In this document: piece by piece, positions 21,183 through 32,367 of the stretch
Position numbering within the stretch: position 1 is the first letter of the stretch
Layout: every line of letters starts with the position of its first letter
Made by a program: the position numbers and the translations under genes
DNA from: Candidatus Kapaibacterium sp.
GTDB lineage: Bacteria; Bacteroidota; Ignavibacteria; Kapaibacteriales; Kapaibacteriaceae
Length of the DNA: 56,889 nucleotides
NCBI GenBank assembly: GCA_018883125.1
Contig: VEQR01000009.1
Coordinates: 1-56,889, forward strand
Direction of reading: 5' to 3'
Notes under the pieces: model-generated
Told to the model about the DNA's origin: nothing
Database searches by the model: none
What the model saw: the letters and a program-made list of their open reading frames with translations, nothing else

Positions 21183-22573
21183 TGGCAGATCTACGTCAAC
21201 GGAGCGCCGTCCTAACGCTTGAAGACGCGTTGCACCTTCTGCGCCGCACCACTCTTCATCCCACGTATGCGAGGGCGGCTGCTCTCGTGGGCAAGACACC
21301 TGCAGCAGCGGTCACGGCCCTTTTTGATGCACCGGAAGCCCCCTTCCCATCGCCGTCATGGGCCTCTCAGACTCCGAACATCACGAACTTTAACGATGCC
21401 TACCGCCTGTGGGTGGAGTTGCAGGTTTGGTGGCTCGACCGGGTGATGGCATCACCCTCGCCCCGCGAACGGCTGATCATGCTGTGGCACAATACGTTCA
21501 CGAGCGACTACCTGAACGTGTATATCGCGCACTGGATGGTTGGTCAGCACCAGATGTTGCGTGCCAATGCCTATTCCTATGCGGACATTGCCAGCAAGAT
21601 CGTTGGCGATGCTGCCATGCTGCGATACCTCAATGGTGATCAGAGTGTAAAGGGGCGAGCCAACGAGAACTTTGCCCGCGAATGGTTTGAACTGTTCTCG
21701 CTTGGAGTTGGCAACTATACCGAGCGCGACGTGCTCGAAGCGGCAAGGGCATTTACCGGATGGCGCATAACAGGATTGACGGGCTCGTACAACCGTCAAC
21801 TTGCTGATCTGGGCGAGAAGACGATCCTAGGGCAGACCGGAAACTGGGAGTGGCAGGACGTGATCCGCATCACGCTTGAGCAACCGGCATGCAATCGGTT
21901 TGTGGCCCGCAAGCTGCTGCGGAACTATGTGGAGCCCGACCCTTCGCCGGAATCTATTGATGCCGTTGGGGCGCTGCTCAAGACGGCGAACTACAACATT
22001 CGCACGGTGCTGACCGCGCTCCTTACGTCGGAGTACTTCTTCGACGCCAAGCTTCGAGGGGCACTTATCAAGAGTCCGCTTGAGCTGGTCGTCGGTCTGT
22101 CCTCCATGCTCGGTGCAACGTCCGTCAGCCGCGTCTATACCGGACAGGTGATGGCGCGCTTGACGCAAGAGCCGTTCTATCCGCCAACGGTGGAAGGATG
22201 GAAGGGACATCATGCGTGGATCACCAGTTCGACCTTCCCGCAACGTCAGCGCTTCGGTGAGAGCTTTGTTGACGGACGTCAGATCGGTAGCTCGTCGAAG
22301 CTGACCGACGATGCCGGCAAGGCTGTTGTTCCGGATGTTATCGCCTTTCTGAAGCAGCTTCCGGATGCCAACGATGCCGAGAAGATTGTCACCAACGTTG
22401 CAGCCGTCCTGCTGCCAATGCCGATCACTAAGCAGCAGCATGAAGTTCTGCTTGAGATCATGCTTGCCGGTGCCCAGAAGTACGAGTGGGACGTCAACGC
22501 TCCCTCGGCCGTTCAGCGGGCGCGATTCCTGATCCAGGCCATCGTGCGCATGCCAGAGTTTCAATTGATGTGA
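21183..22573 (+). CDS. DUF1800 family protein
   Basis: HLLRRTTLHPTYARAA, RERLIMLWHNTFTSD, NENFAREWFELFSLGVGNYTERDVLEAARAFTGWRI. Confidence 0.92.
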
Positions 22574-22591
22574 TCGACGGAGAAACCAACC

Positions 22592-24211
22592 ATGAAAACT
22601 TCATCGAATAACGAGCAGAATCCCAACCGGATGCACCGTCGATCCTTCCTTCGCACTGCCGCCGGCGGTGGGATGGCTGTGGCCACTTTGCCCACGCTGA
22701 TCGATTCCTTCAGTATTCAGGCGCTGGCAGGGGGCGACCCCCGGCTTCATCAGCTCTTGGAGGATCAGGACCGCGTTCTTGTGCTGATCCAGATGGCAGG
22801 GGGCAATGACGGGCTTAATACCGTGGTGCCGCACTCCGATCCCCTCTACTACGAACGACGTCCAACGATCGCCATCCCAAAGAGCAAGACCCTTCGCATC
22901 AACGATACACTTGGCTGGCATCCGGCCATGACGGGGTTCCGCTCCCTCTACGATGAGGGTAAGCTGGCCATCGTGCAAGGCGTTACGTATCCCAATCCCG
23001 ACCGATCGCACTTCCGTGGCACGGACATCTGGCTTACGGCAACGGATGCCGATGTGATGGGCTCCACAGGGTGGGTAGGACGATATCTGCAAACGCTCGC
23101 CCCCTCCTATCCGACAGAGCTGCCGGCGCATCCGCTGGCGGTGCAGATCGGCAATGCCACGTCGCTCGGACTTCTTGGTTCGGCCGGCCCAATGGGCATC
23201 AGCTTCCGCGATCCGGATGAGTTCTATCGTCTGGTCAACGGCGGTGGTGGTGCGGGCGAGGTTCCAAGCAGTGATCAGTCGGATACGCCGGCCGGACGTG
23301 AAGTGATGTTCATGCGAAACATCGCACGGAGTGCCGATGTGTATGCATCCGTGGTGAAAGACGCCAATGATAAATCGGGCACGCCATCGGTTACGTTCCC
23401 CACAACTGACATTGGCGCAAAGCTGAAGGTGGTCTCTCAGCTCATCAGTGGTGGTCTGCGCTCGCGCATCTTCCTGATCTCGTGGGCCAACAACAACTTT
23501 GATACGCACGCCAGTCAGACATCCACCGATGACGCAACGCTGGGCACACACGCCAATCTGCTGCGCGAACTCAGCGATGCCGTGCAGGCCTTCATGCAGG
23601 AAATGAAAAACCGTGGTCAGGACCAGCGAGTGGCCGGCATGACGTTCTCGGAATTCGGACGTCGCGTCTATGAGAACGGCAGCGTTGGAACCGATCACGG
23701 AACAGCAGCACCACTCTTTGCCTTTGGCGCACAGGTCAATGGCGGCAAGGTCTATGGTGCAAATCCGGATCTGGTGAATCTCGATCCGATCGGTGATATG
23801 CTGATGCAGTACGATTACCGCGATGTCTATTCCAGCGTTCTTCTGCAGTGGTTCGGTGTGGCCGCAAGTGCCGCGCAGCAGCTATTGTATCGCGACTTCA
23901 GTTCGCGCGCTCCGGGCTTGTTCAGGAGCAAGCCAACGAGCGTCGATGACACCGCTTCGCGCGAGGCGTTCATCAGCGTTGGACCAAACCCTGCTACTGA
24001 CTTCGTGGTTGTTCGTGTAAATGTTGATCAACATGCCGATGCCCATCTGGTCCTGACAGATCTACGAGGGGGCCCGAAGGCCACAACGCCGGTGGATTCA
24101 TGGACCGGCGTCGGACGTCTTGATCTGCAGGGACTTCCGAGTGGCACCTACATTCTTTCGCTTCATGTCGGGCGCGCTATTGCCCATACTACAATTCAGA
24201 TCGCTCGATGA
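22592..24211 (+). CDS. DUF1501 family protein with T9SS-like C-terminal domain
   Basis: Tat-like start RRSFLRTAAGGGMAVATLP; IQMAGGNDGLNTVVPHSDPLYYERRPTIAIP; FSEFGRRVYENGSVGTDHGTAAPLFAFG; sorting-like tail SVGPNPATDFVVVRVNVD...LPSGTYILSLHVG. Confidence 0.92.
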   Translation: MKTSSNNEQNPNRMHRRSFLRTAAGGGMAVATLPTLIDSFSIQALAGGDPRLHQLLEDQDRVLVLIQMAGGNDGLNTVVPHSDPLYYERRPTIAIPKSKTLRINDTLGWHPAMTGFRSLYDEGKLAIVQGVTYPNPDRSHFRGTDIWLTATDADVMGSTGWVGRYLQTLAPSYPTELPAHPLAVQIGNATSLGLLGSAGPMGISFRDPDEFYRLVNGGGGAGEVPSSDQSDTPAGREVMFMRNIARSADVYASVVKDANDKSGTPSVTFPTTDIGAKLKVVSQLISGGLRSRIFLISWANNNFDTHASQTSTDDATLGTHANLLRELSDAVQAFMQEMKNRGQDQRVAGMTFSEFGRRVYENGSVGTDHGTAAPLFAFGAQVNGGKVYGANPDLVNLDPIGDMLMQYDYRDVYSSVLLQWFGVAASAAQQLLYRDFSSRAPGLFRSKPTSVDDTASREAFISVGPNPATDFVVVRVNVDQHADAHLVLTDLRGGPKATTPVDSWTGVGRLDLQGLPSGTYILSLHVGRAIAHTTIQIAR

Positions 24212-27153
24212 GGTCCTTGATGTCTCGCATTCTCCGACGCCTGCTTCCGACTGTTGCCGGTATGATGATCATGGCCGCCATGCATACGACGGTCGATGCT
24301 CAGCCCCTTACCAACCCATATCCGTTTGCCATCGATCATGAGGTAGATCTCGATTCCTCGCTCATTGGTCTTCCGATGGAACCTGCCGGTGCAAAGGGGC
24401 GCGTGGTGCTTACCAGTGACGGACATCTGGGGTTTTCCGACGGAAGCAGACTGCGCATTGTTGGCACAACCCTTCAGTGGTTCTCGATCTTTCCGGACAG
24501 TGCCAATGCCATCACCATTGCGCGTCGTCTGAAAGCACTGGGTATCAACTGTGTTCGGCTGAACACGTTTGACATCAGCGCGTGGCCACCGGTGAGCATA
24601 TTTCGATCGGGCACCAACTCGACGTTGCAGGATGGACTTGATCCCGTGCAGATGGCCAAGTTCGACTGGTTCATGCACCAGCTTCGTCAGCATGGCATTT
24701 ACTACGTCTTTACCTTCCAGTCAGCATGGACGCCCCGCCCGGGCGATGGAGTCCAGCAGCCGGATTCCACCGGATGGGGTGCCCGAGTTCCACTGCTTTT
24801 TAACCGACGCATTCAACAGATCCATCGTGATGTGATGCGAGCGATGCTGGCTCACGTAAACGAGTTTACGAAGATCGCATACAAGGATGATCCGGCGCTG
24901 GCGTATGTGATCGCTGCTGAGGATGCTTCACCTGTGGCATTCTGGCTCTATTCCAACGATATCATTCGTCCCAACCCTACGGCATCATCAACATCGACTG
25001 GTGTCCAGCACGTGGCCTACATCGATTCTCTCTGGAATGCATGGTTGGAGACCACGTACAAGACCGACGCCGCCCTTGCCAGCGCTTGGCAATCAACGGC
25101 AAAGTCCACGCAGAACATCCTTCAGAATGGCGACTTTGAAGACCCCTTCAACAGTGCGTGGGTTCTCAACGTTAACACCACCACAGGTGCACAGGCGCTG
25201 TTCCAGTTCAGTGATGCCGATAAACAGCAGGGGGCTTCTTCTGGCCGCGTGCGGATCAACAAGATCGATCCGACGAAGTCATCTTACATGATCCAGCTCG
25301 CACAGCGGCTTCCCGTAATGCGACATCTGCAGACCTATGAGCTGAGCTATTGGGCCAAGACCACACCTCAGAGAAAGAGCCGTGAGATCTTCCTGTATGT
25401 GTTCAATGGCACCTCTCCATACAACTCCTACGGTTTGGCACAGACCGTGTCGATGACGTCGGAGTGGAAGAAGTACAGCTACACCTTTACGGCAACCGTT
25501 ACCGACTCTACAACTCCTGCTCTGGGGTTCTTCATGGGAACGGACAGCGGCGATGTCTATCTCGATGATGTGCAGTTGCGCGAAGTCACCAAGGCGGGCT
25601 TGCGCAGCGGCGAGAGTCTTACGAAGAAGAACATTCGCATGTCATCGATGCTCGACGGAGAGATCACCGTAGGGCGCGCCAAGGACAACGCTCGATTTGT
25701 CTATGAGAACTTCCGGTCGATGCTCACCAACGTCCGGCGTATGGTTCGCGACACGCTCAAGAGTCAACTTCTGCTGTGTCCATCGTCTCGCTTGGTTGGT
25801 TTCTATGAACTCGATGCGGCCCGTGAATACGATGTGTTTTCATCTGTTGAATGGCGGACTGACGCAACCACGTTTGCCGCAGATCCATACGGATCCGGTC
25901 TGTACAGTCATGCTCAGGTGCGTCCGAAGGGCAAGGCATTTGTCATCTCGCACGCTTCCGTGCAGTACCCACGTGCGCACACATCCGAGCTGATGACCTA
26001 TCTGCCGGCCTATGCCGGACTGCAGGATTGGGATGGGGTGTTCTTCAGTATCCTATCGGACAATGGTCGTATGGGAGCTGTCTCGGTCGACTCCAATGAT
26101 GCATGGATGCTGAGGAGTAAGCCCAACGTGCTGGCAATGCTTCCGTGGACGTCCGGCATGATGCGCAGCGGTGCCGTCACCGCCTCGCCGAAGGAGCTTA
26201 TCATCGACCACACGGCGGAATCGGTGAATCTTCCTCGCTTGCATATTCAGTCTCCGTTCGGTCTTACGGTGAACACTGATCAGCGAATTCCGCTGTTCCG
26301 GCGTGTGGCCATCAACCAGCAGCTCACGCAGCAGTCCTCATTCCTGCCGCATCTCGAAGTGTCTGCGCTTGCCGGTGATGTTGACCTTGCCGCCCTTGAT
26401 GCCGAAAACGGTCAGATCTACCGTGATGCAACCAAAGGTATCATGCGTATAGAAACGCCTACGCATAGTGCCGTGATGGGGTCGCTCTCCGGTCAGATCG
26501 TTTCCATGGCGGGCCTGACCGTTGAGCAGACGACGGTGGCTCCTCACCTCATGGTTGCCGTAGCCTCCCAGACATCAAAGCCGTTTACCGAATCTGATCG
26601 GTCTCTCTTGACCATCAGTACGCGAGCACTCAATGAGGGCGCTGCATTCGAAGCCGGCAATCTGAACCTCCGACTCTGGGGCAAGGGGCCTGTGCAGATG
26701 GAGGGTGTTGGTGTTCGGGTATCGGTAACGGCACCAAAGTTCGACTCGCTGATCATTCGCCCCCTTGGCCAGGATGGACGCCCAACGGGACAGGCGATCG
26801 GCGTGAGTAAGCGCAGTGGTGGCCGGTTTACAACGCTGCTAAATACGGCAGAGCACAAGACGCCATGGTATCAGATGGAGTTCACAACAACGACGTCGGT
26901 CGATGAAGAAGCCGAGGGCCGGTTCCTGACGGTTCTCGGCAACCCTGTCGTTGATGGCCGTGCCAAAGTATGGGTACGCGGCCGTTGTGACGAGGTCCAG
27001 CTTGTCGATGTGAATGGTCGCGTTTTGCAGACCGTTACTAATGCCGAGGGCACAATTGCCTTTGACGTCTCGCGTCTGGCAACGGGTTGCTATCGAGTCA
27101 TTGCCCGCCAAGTCAGCGGTGCACGAGATTCGGAGCTGATCATTATTCAGTAG
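24208..27153 (+). CDS. Secreted glycoside-hydrolase-like protein with carbohydrate-binding-like module and sorting-type C-terminus
   Basis: Signal peptide; TIM-barrel-like LKALGINCVRLNTFDISAWPP...LRQHGIYYVFTFQS; CBM-like ILQNGDFEDPFNSAWVLN...GDVYLDDVQLREV; C-terminal domain ending ATGCYRVIARQV. Confidence 0.72.
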   Translation: MRSLMSRILRRLLPTVAGMMIMAAMHTTVDAQPLTNPYPFAIDHEVDLDSSLIGLPMEPAGAKGRVVLTSDGHLGFSDGSRLRIVGTTLQWFSIFPDSANAITIARRLKALGINCVRLNTFDISAWPPVSIFRSGTNSTLQDGLDPVQMAKFDWFMHQLRQHGIYYVFTFQSAWTPRPGDGVQQPDSTGWGARVPLLFNRRIQQIHRDVMRAMLAHVNEFTKIAYKDDPALAYVIAAEDASPVAFWLYSNDIIRPNPTASSTSTGVQHVAYIDSLWNAWLETTYKTDAALASAWQSTAKSTQNILQNGDFEDPFNSAWVLNVNTTTGAQALFQFSDADKQQGASSGRVRINKIDPTKSSYMIQLAQRLPVMRHLQTYELSYWAKTTPQRKSREIFLYVFNGTSPYNSYGLAQTVSMTSEWKKYSYTFTATVTDSTTPALGFFMGTDSGDVYLDDVQLREVTKAGLRSGESLTKKNIRMSSMLDGEITVGRAKDNARFVYENFRSMLTNVRRMVRDTLKSQLLLCPSSRLVGFYELDAAREYDVFSSVEWRTDATTFAADPYGSGLYSHAQVRPKGKAFVISHASVQYPRAHTSELMTYLPAYAGLQDWDGVFFSILSDNGRMGAVSVDSNDAWMLRSKPNVLAMLPWTSGMMRSGAVTASPKELIIDHTAESVNLPRLHIQSPFGLTVNTDQRIPLFRRVAINQQLTQQSSFLPHLEVSALAGDVDLAALDAENGQIYRDATKGIMRIETPTHSAVMGSLSGQIVSMAGLTVEQTTVAPHLMVAVASQTSKPFTESDRSLLTISTRALNEGAAFEAGNLNLRLWGKGPVQMEGVGVRVSVTAPKFDSLIIRPLGQDGRPTGQAIGVSKRSGGRFTTLLNTAEHKTPWYQMEFTTTTSVDEEAEGRFLTVLGNPVVDGRAKVWVRGRCDEVQLVDVNGRVLQTVTNAEGTIAFDVSRLATGCYRVIARQVSGARDSELIIIQ

Positions 27154-27168
27154 TCCGTTGAGGTCCCC

Positions 27169-27870
27169 ATGGCTATTCGTCTTGGAATCATTGCCGGCAT
27201 TGTGTGTGCCGGAATCATTGTCGGTTGTTCGTCTGACGACACCACCGCTCCAAGTTCCAACCTCTCTATAACCTGTCGGATCGACAACGCTGCCACCAGC
27301 TCGGTGGGACTGAAGGGGGCTCACACTGCAGGTGACAAGGCCGACAGTGTTATCGTTACGAGAGTTCGGGTGCTCGTCGAGCGGATGGTCCTGCACCCGT
27401 CAAACTCCAACGACAGTGCCGATGATCGGAGTGTAAAGGCCGGACCGTTTGTGTTTCTTGCCGACAGTACGGGATCCCGCGTGGTGGCTTCCGTGAACAT
27501 CACACCCGGTACGTATGATAAACTGAAGTACGAAGTACACCGCTTCTCCAGCAGCGAGGTGCCGGCCTATCAGAACGATCCGCAGTTCGCTGACTTTGTG
27601 AGCACGGACCGGTATACGCTTATCGTTGATGGTCACGTTGTGCGCAGCGGTGCCCGCAACGCCTTCCAGTACAAGAGCGATATCACCAGCAATATTGAAT
27701 TGCCCCTTGCCTCCTTCACCGTCCCAACATCAGGGAGCGTATCGGCGAACATCGTTTTTTCAACGGCGAAGGCATTCCTTGACAATGGACAGATGCTTGA
27801 TCCGACGGATCCCAAGAACGAGTCAGCGATCGACAACAATCTTAAGGCGGCCTTCCGCCTCAATCCATAA
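27169..27870 (+). CDS. DUF4382-like lipoprotein
   Basis: Lipobox IIVGCSSDD; VTRVRVLVERMVLHPS...FLADS...ITPGTYDKLKYEVHR...; fits DUF4382 pattern by inspection. Confidence 0.65.
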   Translation: MAIRLGIIAGIVCAGIIVGCSSDDTTAPSSNLSITCRIDNAATSSVGLKGAHTAGDKADSVIVTRVRVLVERMVLHPSNSNDSADDRSVKAGPFVFLADSTGSRVVASVNITPGTYDKLKYEVHRFSSSEVPAYQNDPQFADFVSTDRYTLIVDGHVVRSGARNAFQYKSDITSNIELPLASFTVPTSGSVSANIVFSTAKAFLDNGQMLDPTDPKNESAIDNNLKAAFRLNP

Positions 27871-28487
27871 ACAAATAGGGTCGCCACGTATCGTCGACCT
27901 TCCCCATGGCGTGTTTCAGAAACATCACGTGATGGGGTCGCTTCGGAACGGTCAACAGCCGCATTCCTGCTTCGTCGGGGGTGCGGTTTCCTTTTTTGTT
28001 GTTGCACTTGATGCAGGCCGTTGTCAGGTTCTCCCACGAATCGATGCCGCCACGTGAACGAGGTATGATGTGGTCCATCGTCAGCGGAGGCGTCCCACCG
28101 CCGCAGTAGGTGCAGCGCATGCCATCGCGACGCATGATGTTCTTGCGGGAGAGTTCGATCTTCTTGAAGGGAACCCGCAGGTAGGCACAGAGGCGGATCA
28201 CAGAAGGGAAAGGATAGGTGACGCGGACCGTGCGAACAGTTCGATTCGGGCTCTGCTCCACGAGTTCTGCCTTCGTCAGGAAGAGCAGCATCAGTGCCTT
28301 CTTCGCGCTGCAGATGCTGATGGGCTCGTAGGACTGATTGAGGATGAGAACCTTGCCGTTGAGCGATGACGTCTCTTCGGTCGAGTTACGACCGGTCGAT
28401 GATTCGGCGATCTGTGCGCTATGGATGCTGAAGACGATTCTCCTATGGTGAAAATAGGACTCCGAGGGGTATTTTCGCACCCACATT
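27860..28487 (-). CDS. HNH endonuclease family protein
   Basis: VLILNQSYEPISICSAKKALMLL...RDGMRCTYCGGGTPPLTMDHIIPRSRGGIDSWENLTTACIKCNNKKGNRTP. Start uncertain. Confidence 0.88.
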
Positions 28488-28511
28488 TCGCACTGGTAAT
28501 TGGAGAACATA

Positions 28512-29639
28512 ATGCCCCGTCCCACGGCCATTCTTGCCCTCGAAAACGGTTTAACGATCGAGGGTACGGCTATTGGTGCAGTCGGGGCCGAATGCTCGGG
28601 CGAACTGGTCTTCAATACGGCCATGTCGGGGTATCAGGAGATCCTCACCGACCCGTCCTACAAGGGACAGATCGTCACCTTCACCTACCCGCACATCGGC
28701 AACTACGGGGTTAGCCCCGACGATGTGGAGTCCGACCGTATTCAGGCTTCTGGCCTTGTGGTGCACGAGCTCTCACCGGTGGTGTCGAACTATCGGGCGA
28801 CAGGCTCGCTGCAGTCCTATCTCGAATCCGAGGGCATTGCCGGCATTGAAGGCGTAGACACGCGCATGATCGTTCGCATTCTCCGCTCGGAGGGGGCTAT
28901 GCGCTGCGTGATCGCTCATGGAGAGAACCTTGACGGACGTGAACTCGTTGAGCGTGCGCGCAATGTTCCGTCCATGAACGGTCTTGATCTTACGCCGCTG
29001 GTAACCACCAAAGCCCCTTATCATGTTGGTGAGCGTGGCATCACGGAATGGGATTACCGTCCGGAGGTCCGCGGTTCCGGAGCGCGGCCCCACATCGTAG
29101 CACTCGATTTCGGCATCAAGCGCAATATCCTTCGTCGGCTTGTCCATCATGGCTTCGACGTAACAGTTCTGCCGGCCGATACCTCGGCCGAGGGGGTGCT
29201 TGCGCATAACCCCGACGGTGTATTCCTGAGCAACGGTCCCGGAGATCCAGCAGCCGTGACGTCGGCCATCGAATGTGCCAAGGGGCTTATCGGGAAGAAG
29301 CCGATCTTTGGCATCTGCCTTGGTCACCAGATCCTCTCACTGGCCGTGGGAGCCTCCACCTACAAGCTCAAGTTCGGTCACCGCGGGGCCAACCATCCGG
29401 TGAAGAATCTCGCAACGGGCGGTATCGAGATCACGTCCCAGAACCACGGATTCGCCGTCGACCCGGATTCACTGCCGCAGAACGTGACAATGACGCATGT
29501 GAACCTGAATGATCAGACCTGCGCCGGCATCGCGCTTACGGATGCCCCGGCCTTTGCCGTGCAGTACCACCCCGAGGCCAGCCCGGGGCCTCACGACTCC
29601 GACTACCTCTTCGATCAGTTCCGGGCCATGGTTGGGTAG
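28512..29639 (+). CDS. carA: Carbamoyl-phosphate synthase small subunit
   Basis: LEDGL-like N-terminus; [27 protein letters not shown]; GATase motifs [34 protein letters not shown]. Confidence 0.97.
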   Translation: MPRPTAILALENGLTIEGTAIGAVGAECSGELVFNTAMSGYQEILTDPSYKGQIVTFTYPHIGNYGVSPDDVESDRIQASGLVVHELSPVVSNYRATGSLQSYLESEGIAGIEGVDTRMIVRILRSEGAMRCVIAHGENLDGRELVERARNVPSMNGLDLTPLVTTKAPYHVGERGITEWDYRPEVRGSGARPHIVALDFGIKRNILRRLVHHGFDVTVLPADTSAEGVLAHNPDGVFLSNGPGDPAAVTSAIECAKGLIGKKPIFGICLGHQILSLAVGASTYKLKFGHRGANHPVKNLATGGIEITSQNHGFAVDPDSLPQNVTMTHVNLNDQTCAGIALTDAPAFAVQYHPEASPGPHDSDYLFDQFRAMVG

Positions 29640-29648
29640 GGGGCGAGG
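29615..29648 (+). repeat. 34-bp exact direct repeat, left copy (spans carA stop codon)
   Basis: TCAGTTCCGGGCCATGGTTGGGTAGGGGGCGAGG, identical to 32304-32337. Confidence 0.97.
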
Positions 29649-29686
29649 CAAGCGCAAGAACTGCTGCTTTCCGAAGCAATCATCGT

Positions 29687-32239
29687 CTAGTCATTGAGTA
29701 CGAGAATCAGCCGCTGCAGGGTGGCGCTACCCGTGGAAAGATGTGCTACGTATGTGCCGGTAATGCCGCGTTGAACCTGGATTCGCTCTCCGGTGAGTGT
29801 GTAGAGAGCAAGGAGCGTAAGATCACTGCGCTGCCATTGGTTCAGGTGTTCCTGCCATGACATCGCCAGGTGCCCCACGTCGGTGACGGTGGAGACAGCA
29901 GCTCCGGAATTCTGCTCCACGCCGGAGGTCACACGTGTTCCGTACACTCCCGTCGACGTGCAGTAGTAAACACGCTTTCCTTGTTCATACTGGAACATGG
30001 ATATCACGTACGTTCCGGCTGGGATGCCGGGCACGTCGTACAATTCCCACGTCAGGCCGTTGTCCTTACTGCCCAGCACACCGTCATTAGCCAACAGGAT
30101 AAGCGTGCCGTTGGCCTCAACAACACCGTTGCCACCGAGAAGTCGGTACGGGGTAGAACAATACGACGTATGCACAAGATTCCACGACCTGCCCATGTCC
30201 GCCGAGCGGACAACGAAATGGTCGAGGGCGGAATGGTTCTTTGTCTCCAGCGGTGGTGCCTGGTCATCAGACTTGACCGGAGCCGTGTCGCGTACAACCC
30301 GCGTTGCCGAGGCTACGATCGAGCCGTCCGGCAGAAGCAGGTGTCCAAGGAAATACGGAGACTCCAAGGGTTGGCTACTCCGCTTCCAGGTGCGACCCTT
30401 GTCGGTCGAGTGCGCGATGAAGCCACCCCGATATGGTTTGTTTTCGAGCGACTCGTTGTCCCAGATTTCCATGCCGTTGACAAATGCCACCACTGAGCCG
30501 TCGGGCATCTCGGTCATAGAGCTGACGAAACCTGTGCCTGCGGACGAGGTGGTGTCGAGCCGGGAGAGGTCAAACGACACGGAGTCACCAGAGCCGAAGA
30601 CACGGATCACGCAGCTGTCAGCGACAATCAGTTCTGTCGATCGCATCCTCAGTACGGCGGTTGCAGGCCCATCATGCAGGGTGGCCATGTAGCGCCCGTC
30701 GCGGCTGAGCTGTTTCACCGTGGTTCCCGGCATGATGACCTCGCTTTCCCCGATGAATGGGGTGCGCAGTCCCCTGCGACTCTGGATTCGTGGTCCATGG
30801 AGGTTTGCATAAAAATGGGTCTCACCACGGACGGCACTGGCACGAACCAGGCCGGGCCGTCCGGCTTCTTTGACAATTGCCATATCGTGCGGGCCCACGA
30901 CAACAGCATTCTCCGAGGAATCGGTAAATCCCAATAGCGTGGGAATCACCTTCAATGGTTCAAGATCCCGACACAGTTCATTCAACCACAACACTTCGCC
31001 ATCCCCTCGAACCAGTGCTATAGGACGTGATTCGGCAATATGGTAAACCTGAATCAGGGAGTCCGAAATGCTCTTGAACCCCTCGCCCAATGAAACAAAG
31101 AACCCTGGTCGAATCGCGCCCTGTTGCACCTGAGTGGAATCACGGGTAAGGTCTACCTTAGAATACTCCAGTTCCTTGGCGGAGGTCCGATTTACTGTCA
31201 TCAGTGGGGTGTATTGCACGTTGGCAGACGCAGCCGAGATTCCGGGAACGGAATCACGAAGAACCCATTGGCCGTGGAGCCATTCGGCATACCAGTCATC
31301 GGATGAAATCATGTACAAACGTCCCGCCCCTGTGGACCGCAGGCGCACGGTGCGCAAATTGATGATCCCCGGCAGGCCGCGTACGGTTATCGATGTGTCA
31401 AATCGAAAGCGCGTTGTGTCGGAAAGATGGCACATCCATAGCGTATCAGGATTGCTGGTCGTCCGCCCCGTGGCTATCCACGCCAAACTGTCTGGGCCAA
31501 GTTTCGCATTCTTCCGCTGATCACGGCTGAAGCGTGGCACCGGATGCACGCGATTGCCTTGGCCGGGGGCGCACGCAAAGAACCGCACTGGAGACTAGCT
31601 GCGCAGAAGCATGGGGTGGGTGTTCACGACCTTATACATCGTGTTTGGCACCTCGAACCATGATTGACCGCAGTCAATACTAGCCAAATGCAAGCGGTTG
31701 CTATCGGGCCGTAGGATTTCGATAAGCACCGAGCCAGGCGGACCGAATTCCGAGTCTGTTAAAATGCCCTCCTTTGGAACGATCGGTCGGACCGTGCCGC
31801 TGACATCAATGTGGTACAGCAACGGTTCAAAGAACCCCCGCAAATAAAGAAGTGCACTTCCGTCGAGACAGCGATTGACGTAGCTGTACTGATATCCGGG
31901 AGAAACTTCTTTCACGGGCATCAGCTCCCCTGAGGCCAAATTCACGGAAAACATGCCATTTCTGCCCACGACAGCATACAGGGTGGCAGTTCCTTCCTTC
32001 CGGCTGCCGGTTTCGAATATCGTCCGAAGCCCCGAAGTCGAAGGATCCCGCTCCCGATAGACTAATTCAACCTGTTGTGCGCCGGAGGGGAGGGTGGAAA
32101 TCGTCAATAGCAATACCGTTAGAAGGGCCCGCAAATCGCGCTCGTTCAATGATCGCTCGTTCCAGTTCGTGCAACAACTACAGGTAATCTCTGGTGCAAT
32201 GTCATTCGAAAGACGATAGTCGGCAACAACACCATACAA
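29687..32239 (-). pseudogene. Secreted Asp-box (BNR-like) beta-propeller protein with sorting-type C-terminus, interrupted by in-frame TAG at 31597-31595
   Basis: ORFs 31595-32239 (214 aa, signal peptide) and 29687-31588 (633 aa) are in the same frame, separated by TAG TCT CCA GTG; Asp boxes SIDCGQSWF, STDKGRTWKR, SADMGRSWNL, KDNGLTWELYD occur on both sides of the stop. Confidence 0.75.
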
Positions 32240-32303
32240 TGAACAAGATATATCGACATATGTTACATCCTTCAGGATGCCTCAACGTCTACACACCGAA
32301 GGT

Positions 32304-32337
32304 TCAGTTCCGGGCCATGGTTGGGTAGGGGGCGAGG
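32304..32337 (+). repeat. 34-bp exact direct repeat, right copy (orphan carA 3' end)
   Basis: Identical to 29615-29648, but not attached to a carA reading frame. Confidence 0.97.
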
Positions 32338-32367
32338 GGATGTTCTTTGCGGGAATCCACCCCGGCA

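Noticed and set aside
22601-23698. 365-aa antisense ORF inside the DUF1501 gene
   Set aside because: Entirely antisense to a well-supported CDS, with low-complexity His/Arg-rich composition typical of shadow ORFs.
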